Below are positions 1 through 8,092 of a stretch of DNA of 64,000 bases, piece by piece. This stretch comes from Caulobacter henricii (GTDB lineage: Bacteria; Pseudomonadota; Alphaproteobacteria; Caulobacterales; Caulobacteraceae). The notes under the pieces were generated by a model. That model was not told the DNA's origin and did no database searches. It saw only the letters and a list, made by a program, of their open reading frames with translations. The stretch is from positions 452,501 to 516,500 of the forward strand of contig NZ_CP013002.1 in the NCBI RefSeq assembly GCF_001414055.1, given 5' to 3'. Within the stretch, counting starts at the first letter, position 1. Each line of letters starts with the position of its first letter. The position numbers and the translations under genes are program-made.

Positions 1-101
1 TTTTTGTGAATCGCATCCCGCAGGGCGCGCTGCAGCTGCTTGTAGAGCGGCGCGTGCTCGGCACCACCGGCATCGAGTCGGCCGATCCGTTCCGAAAACA
101 T
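1..101 (-). CDS. GntR-family transcriptional regulator, N-terminal fragment (NagR-like)
   Basis: Only the first 33 codons are inside the window; the gene continues beyond the left edge. The peptide begins MFSERIGRLDAGG and then reads APLYKQLQRALRDAIH, the usual opening of the GntR winged-helix DNA-binding domain. A good ribosome site (AGGGAGG) lies 10 bases before the ATG. It is divergent from a TonB receptor and GlcNAc PTS genes, so it is probably the local repressor of amino-sugar uptake. The subfamily (HutC/NagR) cannot be proven from this fragment. Confidence 0.75.
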   Translation of the reverse strand, partial: MFSERIGRLDAGGAEHAPLYKQLQRALRDAIHK

Positions 102-358
102 TGTCAAATCAGCCTCCCTGAGCAAATCGCTGCCGTTGCCTGGCGATGTCGATAGCATATGACCATTTTCATACCAATAAGAACGTGGTCTGCAATTGGT
201 TTCTTTTTGGACTTGTCATTCGATAGAAATCCGTCACAGTCTGGCTCCAAGGCCCGAGAAGTACCGCAATCTGCGGATGTCCGCAGATAATTGGTACCAA
301 ATTGGGCTTGGAGTTCGGCTCCGGGCCTAGGGCCGGCGAAAAGGGGAGAAGCCGAGTT
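102..358. promoter_or_regulatory. Divergent control region between gntR-type gene and nagP, with operator-like dyads
   Basis: This gap holds no gene. Three symmetrical elements stand out. At 269-288 a 20-base dyad has 9-base arms (ATCTGCGGA / TCCGCAGAT) around TG; it is enclosed by an outer GTACC (261-265) / GGTAC (293-297) pair. At 291-300 there is the perfect palindrome TTGGTACCAA. ACCAAT at 173-178 and ATTGGT at 195-200 form a wider inverted pair. HutC/NagR-type GntR regulators are known to bind TGGT...ACCA half-sites, which the second and third elements resemble. Assignment to this regulator is inference. Confidence 0.5.
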
Positions 359-3028
359 ATGAGAAGCGTTCACAAAATGATCCTGACCGCGTCCGCCAGT
401 GCCCTGGCGGTGATGGTCGCAATGCCTGCCTTCGCGCAGCAAGCCGATACGGTCGACGAAGTTGTCGTCACCGGCATTCGGGCTTCGCTGCAAAAGGCCA
501 TCCAGCAGAAGCGTAACTCCGATCTGGTGTCGGAAGTCGTTACCGCCGAGGACATCGGCAAGTTCCCGGACAAGAACGTCGCTGACTCGCTGTCGCGCGT
601 TTCGGGCGTCAATGTCGTCACCGGCTCGGCCGCGGCGGGTGGCTTCGGCGAGAACGAGCGCGTCAGCGTTCGCGGCACCGATCCGAACCTCAACCTGACC
701 CTGCTCAACGGCCACAACATGGCCACCGGCGACTGGTTCGTTCTCGATCAGACCAGCGGCGGCCGCAGCTTCAACTATTCCATGCTGCCTTCGGAAGTCG
801 TTGGCCGCATCGACATCATCAAGAGCTCGGCGGCGAACATCCCTGAGGGTGGCGTCGGTGGCACGGTTGACGTGCACACCCGCATGCCGCTGGACCTGCC
901 CAGCCTGACCGCCAATGCCTCGGTCCAGGGCCTCTATGCGACCCGCGCTGAAAAGTGGACGCCCCAGGTATCGGGCATGGTCAGCTGGAAGAATGAAGCC
1001 GGCACCTTTGGTACCCTGGTCGGTGCCTTCTATCAGGAGCGCGAGTTCCGCCGCGATGGCCAGGAAATCCTCGGCTACACCGAGTATCAGAACTTCGCCG
1101 GCACGGGTCAGACCGTCCTGGCCCCGAACCTGATCGGCAACGCCTTCTTCCAGCAGACCCGCAAGCGCAAGGGTGCCAACTTCGTCACCCAGTGGGAGCC
1201 GAACGAGAAGCTGGAGCTGTCGGTTTCGGGCCTCTACACCAAGATGGACGCCGACAATACCAACGTGAACCGCATGGCCTGGGTCAGCAATCTGATCTCG
1301 GCCAATACGGGTCCGGCTGGTTCGGCCGGCAACGCCCTGACCTCCTACAAGATCAGCAACGGCATCCTGTCGGCAGCGACCTGGGCGGCGACCTCGCCGA
1401 ACGGGACCAAGAGCCGCGGCATGGTGCAGGATGACATCTTCCGTACCGCCCACTCGACCTCGTGGGACCTGAACCTCGACGGCGTCTATCACGCCAGCGA
1501 CAATCTGAAGATCAGCGGCAATATCGGCTACACCAAGGGTGAAGGCGCCACGGACGACACCGAGGCGTGGGAAACCTACTGGGAAACCGGCATGAGCTAC
1601 GAGCTCGGCGCGCCGGTGACCAAGGTCAGCTATCCCGGCCTGCCGGCCGTCGGTTCGGCTGCCTATCTGAACAACTTCTACAGCTGGTCCTGGGGCGGCA
1701 AGGTCGAGAGCCCCGACGAGGAGTTCTACGCCAAGGGTGATGTCGAATACACGGTCGACAATGGGGTCCTGAAGGCCCTGCTGTTCGGTGGCCGCTACAC
1801 CGACCACACCCGCGAAGTGAACTACACGGCCTATGCCTGGTCCGGTAACGGCGTCTACAGCGGCACGTCCGGTGTGGATCTGGGTACGGTGGTCGGTGCC
1901 TCGACGCCGTCCAACTATGGCGAAGACATCGGTCTCTCGGGTCAGGGCTATGTCCTGGCCGACCGCGGCAAGGTCCTGGCGGCCCTCAAGGGCAATGGCG
2001 GGCGTCAGTTCGCCTATTATCCGCCGCTCAGCTTCGCGGTGCAGGAAAAGACCCAGGCCGTCTACGCCATGGCCAAGCTCGGCAGCGATCGCTGGCGCGG
2101 TAATGTCGGCGTCCGCGCCGTCCATACCGAACAGGACACCACCCAGTATTCCGGTTCGGTCACGCCCGCGACCATCACCAACGTGTTCGGCTCGTTCGGT
2201 GCTCGCAAGGTCAATCGCGACTACTGGGACATCCTGCCCAGCGCGACCCTGGTCGTGAATGCCGATGATGATGTTGTCGTCCGTCTGTCGGCCGCCAAGG
2301 TGATGTCGCGTCCGGGCTATGCCCAGCTCGCCGGTGCCTTCAGCCTGAACGACACGGCTGTCACCGGCAGCGCCGGCGGCAACCCGGAGCTGGATCCCTT
2401 CCGCGCCTGGCAGTTCAACGCCGCCGCTGAATGGTACTATGCGCCGGAGGCCCTACTGTCGGTCGGCGTCTTCCTGCTGGACATCGACAGCTACATCACC
2501 AGCCGCACCTACAAGGAGTACCACGTCACCCAGCAGACCCAGCAGCGTCTGGGCACCGGCAAGGGTGATACCTTCACCATGACGGGTCCGATCAACGGGG
2601 ACGGCGGTACCAACCGCGGCTTCGAAGTGACCCTGCAGCAGCCGATCGGCGGCGGCTTCGGCTTCATCGGCAACTATACCTATTCGGACGCCAAGACCGA
2701 CCTGGGCAAGCCGATCGATGGGTCCTCGAAGCACACCTACAACCTGACGGGCTATTTCGAGAACGACCTGCTCAGCGCGCGGCTGGCCTACAGCTACCGC
2801 TCGAAGTTCAAGTCGGGCACCGATCGTGGCACCGACATGTTCCAGGACAACTTTGCGACCCTGGATGGTTCGGTCAGCGTCAACCTGAACAAGACCGTCG
2901 CCCTGACGTTCGACGCTCAGAACCTGACCAACGAGAAGCTGAAGTACTTCGTCGGCACGCCAGACGTGCCGCGGGCGATCTATGACAACGGCCGTACCTT
3001 CTACGCCGGCGTCCGCTTCAAGTTCTAA
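359..3028 (+). CDS. nagP: TonB-dependent receptor, NagP-like (chito-oligosaccharide / GlcNAc uptake)
   Basis: An 889-residue outer-membrane receptor. I chose the ATG at 359 because GGGGAG precedes it and the product then starts with a Sec signal peptide (MRSVHKMILTASASALAVMV, cleavage after AFA). A TonB box-like DEVVVTGIR follows, then the plug domain (GKFPDKNVADSLSRVSGVNV, SVRGTDPNLNLTLLNG) and a beta-barrel ending in aromatic FKF, typical of outer-membrane porins. This TonB subclass is expanded in Caulobacter and Xanthomonas. The hexosaminidase and GlcNAc PTS genes downstream point to GlcNAc or chitin oligomers as substrate, as reported for NagP of C. crescentus. Substrate is inferred from context. 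Confidence 0.88.
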   Translation: MRSVHKMILTASASALAVMVAMPAFAQQADTVDEVVVTGIRASLQKAIQQKRNSDLVSEVVTAEDIGKFPDKNVADSLSRVSGVNVVTGSAAAGGFGENERVSVRGTDPNLNLTLLNGHNMATGDWFVLDQTSGGRSFNYSMLPSEVVGRIDIIKSSAANIPEGGVGGTVDVHTRMPLDLPSLTANASVQGLYATRAEKWTPQVSGMVSWKNEAGTFGTLVGAFYQEREFRRDGQEILGYTEYQNFAGTGQTVLAPNLIGNAFFQQTRKRKGANFVTQWEPNEKLELSVSGLYTKMDADNTNVNRMAWVSNLISANTGPAGSAGNALTSYKISNGILSAATWAATSPNGTKSRGMVQDDIFRTAHSTSWDLNLDGVYHASDNLKISGNIGYTKGEGATDDTEAWETYWETGMSYELGAPVTKVSYPGLPAVGSAAYLNNFYSWSWGGKVESPDEEFYAKGDVEYTVDNGVLKALLFGGRYTDHTREVNYTAYAWSGNGVYSGTSGVDLGTVVGASTPSNYGEDIGLSGQGYVLADRGKVLAALKGNGGRQFAYYPPLSFAVQEKTQAVYAMAKLGSDRWRGNVGVRAVHTEQDTTQYSGSVTPATITNVFGSFGARKVNRDYWDILPSATLVVNADDDVVVRLSAAKVMSRPGYAQLAGAFSLNDTAVTGSAGGNPELDPFRAWQFNAAAEWYYAPEALLSVGVFLLDIDSYITSRTYKEYHVTQQTQQRLGTGKGDTFTMTGPINGDGGTNRGFEVTLQQPIGGGFGFIGNYTYSDAKTDLGKPIDGSSKHTYNLTGYFENDLLSARLAYSYRSKFKSGTDRGTDMFQDNFATLDGSVSVNLNKTVALTFDAQNLTNEKLKYFVGTPDVPRAIYDNGRTFYAGVRFKF

Positions 3029-3036
3029 GGCCCAAA

Positions 3037-3079
3037 GGGACTTCCGGATTCCCTCTGGTCCGGAAGTCCCGTTCTTCTA
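3037..3079 (+). terminator. Intrinsic terminator-like hairpin after nagP
   Basis: GGGACTTCCGGA (3037-3048) and TCCGGAAGTCCC (3059-3070) form a perfect 12-bp stem with a 10-base loop, followed by the T-rich tail GTTCTTCT. It lies 9 bases after the nagP stop, so it would separate nagP from the genes downstream. Confidence 0.8.
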
Positions 3080-3185
3080 CCTCGCAGCGATTGCATCGGC
3101 GGCAGCATGGTTCAGGATCTCCTGATGCCCCGCCAGTCTCGCGTCTCTGCTGATTTTATCCTCCTGACCTGCAAGCATGGAGCTT

Positions 3186-3219
3186 GGGCGGAGCGCGCAG
3201 TCGCTCCGCCCGCCTTTTT
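3186..3219 (+). terminator. Second intrinsic terminator or attenuator, just before the hexosaminidase
   Basis: GGGCGGAGCG (3186-3195) pairs with CGCTCCGCCC (3202-3211) over a 6-base loop and is followed by GCC and five T residues (3215-3219). It is a textbook Rho-independent terminator, but only 29 bases lie between its T-run and the ATG of the next gene. Either transcription of that gene starts in this very short space, or the hairpin is a controlled attenuator in its leader. Confidence 0.75.
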
Positions 3220-3248
3220 GCCGCGCCTGTATCCGTGAGAGCCCGCCC

Positions 3249-5540
3249 ATGACCCTCGCTCGATCCGCCGCCGTCGCCCTGGTCTCCGCCATCGCGCTTG
3301 TCGCCGCCGTACCCGCTCTGGCCGGCCCTGTGGCCCTGACGCCCATGCCGGCCAAGCTGGCGACCGCCGAGGGCAGCTTTGCGCTCACCGCCAAGACCCG
3401 GATCTTTGTCGCCAAAGGCGACGTCGAGGCGCTCGGTGTCGCCGTTCAATTGTCCGATCTCCTGGGCCGGGCCCGGGGGCTGACCCCTGCCATCGTCGAG
3501 GGACCTCCGCCCGCCGGTGAAGCCGGCATCGTCCTGGCTCGGGGCGGCCCCGCAGGCGAAGCCTATGCCCTGCAGGCCGGTCCGACCGGGGTGACCATCA
3601 CCGCCGCCAAGCGCGCGGGCCTGTTCTACGGTGCCATGACCCTCTGGCAGCTGGCCACCCAGGAAGCGGGCCGTGGCCCTGCCGATCTGCCGGGTGTCAG
3701 CATCGAGGATGCGCCACGTTTCGGCTGGCGCGGCCTGATGGTCGACAGCGCCCGCCACTTCCAGTCGATCGAGACCCTGGAGGGCATCATCGACGCCATG
3801 GCGGCCCACAAGCTCAATACCTTCCACTGGCATCTGACAGATGATCAGGGCTGGCGCCTGGAGATCAAGAAGTACCCTAAACTGACCGAGGTCGGTGCCT
3901 GGCGGACCCCGGCTGGCGCTGCCGGCCGCGATCCCGCTACCGGCAAGGCCATCCGCTATGGCGGCTTCTACACCCAGGACGAGGTGCGGGACCTCGTAGC
4001 CTATGCCGCCGCCCGCAACGTGACCATCGTCCCCGAGATCGAGATGCCGGGCCACGCCCTGGCCCCGATCGTCGCCTATCCGAAACTGGGGGTGAATCCC
4101 AACCCGCCGGCCATCGATCGCAACAACTGGGGCATCTTTCCCTGGCTCTACAATCTGGATGACGACACCTTCGCCTTCCTGAACGACGTGCTCGACGAGG
4201 TCATGGAGCTGTTCCCCAGCGACTATATCCATGTCGGCGGCGACGAGGCCGTGAAGACCCAGTGGAAGGCCAGCCCGAAGATCCAGGCCCAGATGAAGGC
4301 CCTGGGTCTGGCCGATGAACACGCCGCCCAGAGCTATTTCATCCAGCGGGTCGGCAAGCACCTCTCGGCGCGCGGTCGTCGCCTGATCGGCTGGGACGAA
4401 ATCCTCGAGGGCGGCCTGGCTCCCAATGCGACCGTGATGTCCTGGCGCGGCCTGGACGGCGCGATCGCTGCCGCCAAACAGGGTCACGACACGGTGCTGT
4501 CGCCCTGGCCGCTGATGTACCTCGATAACCGCCAGAGCCCGTCGCCGGACGAACCGCCGGGCCGGGGCCGGGTCGTCAGCCTCAAGGATGTCTACGACTT
4601 CGATCCGGCCCCCAAGGCCATGACCGAGGACGAGCGCAAGCATGTGATCGGACTGCAGGCCAACGCCTGGACCGAGCACATGCGCACCGACGAGCGGCTT
4701 GAGCGCATGATCTTCCCGCGGCTGGTGGCCGTCGCCGAGCGCGGCTGGTCGCCCCAGACCGTGACGGACTGGGCGGATTTCAATCGCCGCATGCCGGCCG
4801 AGTTCGCCCGGCTGGACACGCTGGGCGTCGCCTATGACGCCGTGCCGTTCGAGCCCCAGGCGACCGTCTCGCCGGGCGAAGACGGCAAGGTCGAGGTCGC
4901 CCTGGCGTCCAGTCTGGCGATCGGCGAGATTCGCTATGCCGTCGGCGGGGCCGAGCCGACGATGGCTTCCAGCCTTTATGACAAGCCCCTGGCCCTCGCG
5001 GCTACGGACAAGCTCAGGGCCCGGACCTTCGTTGACGGCCGTCCCTTGGGGCGCATTCGCGACCTGAGCGCCAGCCCGGACACCCTGCTGACCCGCACGG
5101 GACACCAGCTGAAGGCCTGCAGCGACAAGCTGACCCTGCTGCTGGAAGACGATGCACCGGTTCAGGGCGACCGGGCCGTCTTCCATATCGACATCATGAA
5201 CCCCTGCTGGATCTGGGAAGGGGCGGACCTGTCGCGCGGTGCCACCCTGACGGCGCGCATCGGCCAGGTGCCGTTCAACTTCCAGATCGGCGAGGAAAAG
5301 AGCAAGATCCCGCTGCGCAAGCCGTCGACGGCCGAGGGTGAACTGGAAGTCCTGCTGGGCTGCGAGGGCGAGCGCATCGCCGCGATCCCGCTCGGCAAGG
5401 CCGCCAGGGAACCAGCCCTGTCGACCGTGTCCGGCAAGATTCCGGCCCGACCGGGTCGCCACGACCTTTGCCTGATGTTCACGGCCCGGAGCGTCGATCC
5501 GACCTTTGCGATCGATCGGGTCACGCTCAAGCCCAACTAG
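3249..5540 (+). CDS. Beta-N-acetylhexosaminidase (GH20), exported
   Basis: A 763-residue family 20 glycoside hydrolase that releases terminal GlcNAc from chito-oligosaccharides, probably in the periplasm. The start at 3249 gives a clean signal peptide (MTLARSAAVALVSAIALVAA, cleavage after ALA); an upstream in-frame ATG at 3177 is rejected because it would put the terminator hairpin inside the gene. The GH20b domain leads into the barrel with HWHLTDDQGWRLEIKKYP near residue 193 and the catalytic pair Asp332-Glu333 in HVGGDEAVKTQW. A C-terminal region after about residue 530 looks like the chitobiase C-terminal modules. It sits between the NagP-like receptor and the GlcNAc PTS, so it supplies monomers for import. 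Confidence 0.92.
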   Translation: MTLARSAAVALVSAIALVAAVPALAGPVALTPMPAKLATAEGSFALTAKTRIFVAKGDVEALGVAVQLSDLLGRARGLTPAIVEGPPPAGEAGIVLARGGPAGEAYALQAGPTGVTITAAKRAGLFYGAMTLWQLATQEAGRGPADLPGVSIEDAPRFGWRGLMVDSARHFQSIETLEGIIDAMAAHKLNTFHWHLTDDQGWRLEIKKYPKLTEVGAWRTPAGAAGRDPATGKAIRYGGFYTQDEVRDLVAYAAARNVTIVPEIEMPGHALAPIVAYPKLGVNPNPPAIDRNNWGIFPWLYNLDDDTFAFLNDVLDEVMELFPSDYIHVGGDEAVKTQWKASPKIQAQMKALGLADEHAAQSYFIQRVGKHLSARGRRLIGWDEILEGGLAPNATVMSWRGLDGAIAAAKQGHDTVLSPWPLMYLDNRQSPSPDEPPGRGRVVSLKDVYDFDPAPKAMTEDERKHVIGLQANAWTEHMRTDERLERMIFPRLVAVAERGWSPQTVTDWADFNRRMPAEFARLDTLGVAYDAVPFEPQATVSPGEDGKVEVALASSLAIGEIRYAVGGAEPTMASSLYDKPLALAATDKLRARTFVDGRPLGRIRDLSASPDTLLTRTGHQLKACSDKLTLLLEDDAPVQGDRAVFHIDIMNPCWIWEGADLSRGATLTARIGQVPFNFQIGEEKSKIPLRKPSTAEGELEVLLGCEGERIAAIPLGKAAREPALSTVSGKIPARPGRHDLCLMFTARSVDPTFAIDRVTLKPN

Positions 5541-5563
5541 ACTGTCGAGAGAGTACAAGTTTC

Positions 5564-8089
5564 GTGTCCAACCTCGTTCTCTCAGCGCCGCTTAAGGGCT
5601 GGATCGCGCCGCTCGACGAGACGCCCGATGCGGTGTTCGCCGAGCGCATGCTGGGCGACGGCCTAGCGATCGATCCCACCGGTTCGAGCCTGCACGCGCC
5701 CTGTGACGGCGTGGTGCTGACCGTGCACCGGGCCCGCCATGCCGTGACCCTGCGCGCCGCCAATGGCGCGGAGATCCTGATGCATCTCGGTCTGGAGACC
5801 GTCGCACTGGAGGGGGCGGGATTCGAGGTTCAGGTGCGTGAGGGCCAGAGCGTCAAGGCCGGAGACCCCCTGATCGCCTTCGATCTCGACTTCCTGGCCC
5901 AGAACGTCCGTAGTCTGATGACCCCGATCGTCATCACCAATCCTGACGCATTCCAGATCGTTCATCGCGAGCAGGATCACGCCATTGAGATCGGCGACAC
6001 CCTGATGGAGCTGCGCGCCATTGCCGCTCCCCTTGCGGTCGCGAGCACGGCCAACGCCACGATCGAACGCTCGCTGCGGGTGCCCCTGGTCCATGGCATA
6101 CACGCCCGACCCGCCGCCCGGATTGCCGAGACGGCCCGTCGCTTTGAGGCCGAAACCGCCCTGATCGCCGGCGGTCGGCGCGGCAGCGCCCGCAGCCCGG
6201 TCGGCCTGTTGTCGCTGGCCATTCGTCACGGTGATGAGATCTCCGTGGTCGCCAGCGGTGTAGACGCCGAGGCCGCCCTGGCTGCCCTCGCCGACTTGAT
6301 CGAGAGCGGGATGGGCGAAGGCGGACCCGTACCCCTGGCGGATGCACCGACCGTGCGGGCATCGCCTGCGCCGGTTGCGGAGGTTCAAGCTGAAACCTGG
6401 CCGACCGATGGCGTGTTCAAGGGCGTCCTCGCCGCGCCGGGTCTGGCGATCGGCAAGGCCGTGCGCCTGTCTGCCGCCGAGATCAGCGTGCGCGAGGCGG
6501 GGGATGGGGTCGCGATCGAACAGACCGCCCTGACCGAGGCCCTCGGCACGGTGCGCAGCCGCCTGGAGACGGCCGCGACCAAGGGCGACAAGGCGCGCAA
6601 GGCGATCCTGGTTGCCCATCTGGCTTTCCTCGAGGATCCGGAACTCGCGGCCGGAGCGCGCGGCCTGATCGACCAGGGCAAGAGCGCCGGCTTTGCCTGG
6701 CGCAAGGCCGTCGGAGGCTATGTCGAGGCGCTGCGCGGCCTCGGCGATCGCCGGCTGGCCGAACGGGTCGACGACCTCATCGATCTCGAGCGCCAGGTCC
6801 TGCGGGCCCTGACCGGGGAAGAAGAAGGCACGGCGAACCTGACCGCCGGCTCGATCCTGCTGGCCGATGAGCTGCTGCCCTCGCAACTGATGGGCGTCGA
6901 TCCCGACCTGATCGCCGGCTTCTGCACGGCCCGGGGCGGGCCCACCTCGCATGTGGCCATCTTGGCGGCGGCCATGGGCATCCCGGCGCTCGTCGCGGTC
7001 GGCGGCGCGGTGATGACGGTGGCCGACGGTACCGCCCTGATCCTGGATGCCGACAGCGGCCAGTTGCGTGTCGCCCCCGATGCGCCTGCGCTCGAGGCGG
7101 CCCAGACCCGGCTGGCCCAGCGCCAGGAACGCAAGGCGCGCGCCAAGGCCTCGGCCCACCAGATCTGTGTCACCCGCGACGGTCAGCGCATCGAGGTCTA
7201 CGGCAATGTCGGCTCCCTGAATGACGCCCTGGCCGCCACGGCCAATGGGGCCGAAGGCAGCGGCCTGTTGCGGACAGAGTTTCTGTTCCTCGAGCGCGAC
7301 ACGCCGCCCGACGAGGACGAACAGGCCCGCCAGTACCAGGCCATCGCCTCGGCCCTCGACGGCAAACCGCTGATCATCCGCACGCTCGATGTCGGCGGCG
7401 ACAAGGCCGCGCCCTATCTGCCGATCCCGGCCGAGGAAAATCCGGCCCTGGGCCTGCGCGGTGTCCGGGTCAGCCTCTGGCGGCCGCATCTGCTGAAGAC
7501 CCAGATCCGCGCCATTCTGCGGGTTCGCCCGGCCGGTCAGTGCAAGATCATGGTCCCGATGATCGCCAGCCTCGACGAGCTGCGTGCGGTTCGGGCTGTG
7601 CTCGACGAGGCCAAGCGGGAGCTGGGGATCACGGACAGGGTCGAACTGGGCGTGATGATCGAGACACCGGCTGCGGCCGTGACCGCCGATCTGATCGCAG
7701 CCGAGGCCGACTTCCTGTCGATCGGCACCAATGATCTGACCCAGTACGTCCTGGCCATGGACCGGGGCAATCCCGAGCTGGCCGCCCGCATCGACGCCCT
7801 GCATCCGGCGGTCCTGCGGATGATTGCCCAGACCTGCGCCGGCGCGGCCCGCAATCATCGCTGGGTCGGGGTCTGTGGCGGGGCGGCGTCTGACCTGCCT
7901 GCTGTCCCGATCCTGCTGGGTCTGGGCGTTACCGAGCTCTCGGCCACGGCCGCCGCTGTGCCGGAGGTCAAGGCCCTGGTGCGCAGCCTCGACCTTGAGG
8001 CCTGCCGGGCCCTGGCCGCCCAGGTGCTTGACCTGACCTCGCCAGAGGCGGTCCGGGACGTCGCCAATCGCTTTCTGGCCGGAGTCTAA
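5564..8089 (+). CDS. ptsP: Fused PTS protein EIIA(Glc-type)-HPr-Enzyme I
   Basis: An 841-residue multiphosphoryl transfer protein that starts the GlcNAc phosphorelay from phosphoenolpyruvate. Order: EIIA of the glucose/sucrose type (about 15-145; His74 in ILMHLGLET), HPr (about 165-255; His180 in LVHGIHARPAAR), then Enzyme I (about 285-835; phospho-His463 in GGPTSHVAILAAA and active Cys771 in VGVCGGAASD). The start is GTG at 5564, preceded by GAGAGAG; an earlier in-frame ATG would overlap the end of the hexosaminidase and adds no domain. All cytosolic phosphocarriers are in one chain, which fits the next gene having EIIC and EIIB but no EIIA. It lies 23 bases after the hexosaminidase and 3 bases before the permease. 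Confidence 0.93.
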   Translation: MSNLVLSAPLKGWIAPLDETPDAVFAERMLGDGLAIDPTGSSLHAPCDGVVLTVHRARHAVTLRAANGAEILMHLGLETVALEGAGFEVQVREGQSVKAGDPLIAFDLDFLAQNVRSLMTPIVITNPDAFQIVHREQDHAIEIGDTLMELRAIAAPLAVASTANATIERSLRVPLVHGIHARPAARIAETARRFEAETALIAGGRRGSARSPVGLLSLAIRHGDEISVVASGVDAEAALAALADLIESGMGEGGPVPLADAPTVRASPAPVAEVQAETWPTDGVFKGVLAAPGLAIGKAVRLSAAEISVREAGDGVAIEQTALTEALGTVRSRLETAATKGDKARKAILVAHLAFLEDPELAAGARGLIDQGKSAGFAWRKAVGGYVEALRGLGDRRLAERVDDLIDLERQVLRALTGEEEGTANLTAGSILLADELLPSQLMGVDPDLIAGFCTARGGPTSHVAILAAAMGIPALVAVGGAVMTVADGTALILDADSGQLRVAPDAPALEAAQTRLAQRQERKARAKASAHQICVTRDGQRIEVYGNVGSLNDALAATANGAEGSGLLRTEFLFLERDTPPDEDEQARQYQAIASALDGKPLIIRTLDVGGDKAAPYLPIPAEENPALGLRGVRVSLWRPHLLKTQIRAILRVRPAGQCKIMVPMIASLDELRAVRAVLDEAKRELGITDRVELGVMIETPAAAVTADLIAAEADFLSIGTNDLTQYVLAMDRGNPELAARIDALHPAVLRMIAQTCAGAARNHRWVGVCGGAASDLPAVPILLGLGVTELSATAAAVPEVKALVRSLDLEACRALAAQVLDLTSPEAVRDVANRFLAGV

Positions 8090-8092
8090 GCG

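Noticed and set aside
104..2125. Long reverse-strand open frame opposite nagP
   Set aside because: It mirrors the codon pattern of the receptor gene, has no domain or ribosome site, and runs through the clear signal peptide and barrel of nagP. High G+C makes such antisense frames common.
3177..3248. Earlier ATG for the hexosaminidase
   Set aside because: It would place an intrinsic terminator in the coding region and hide the signal peptide behind 24 polar residues.
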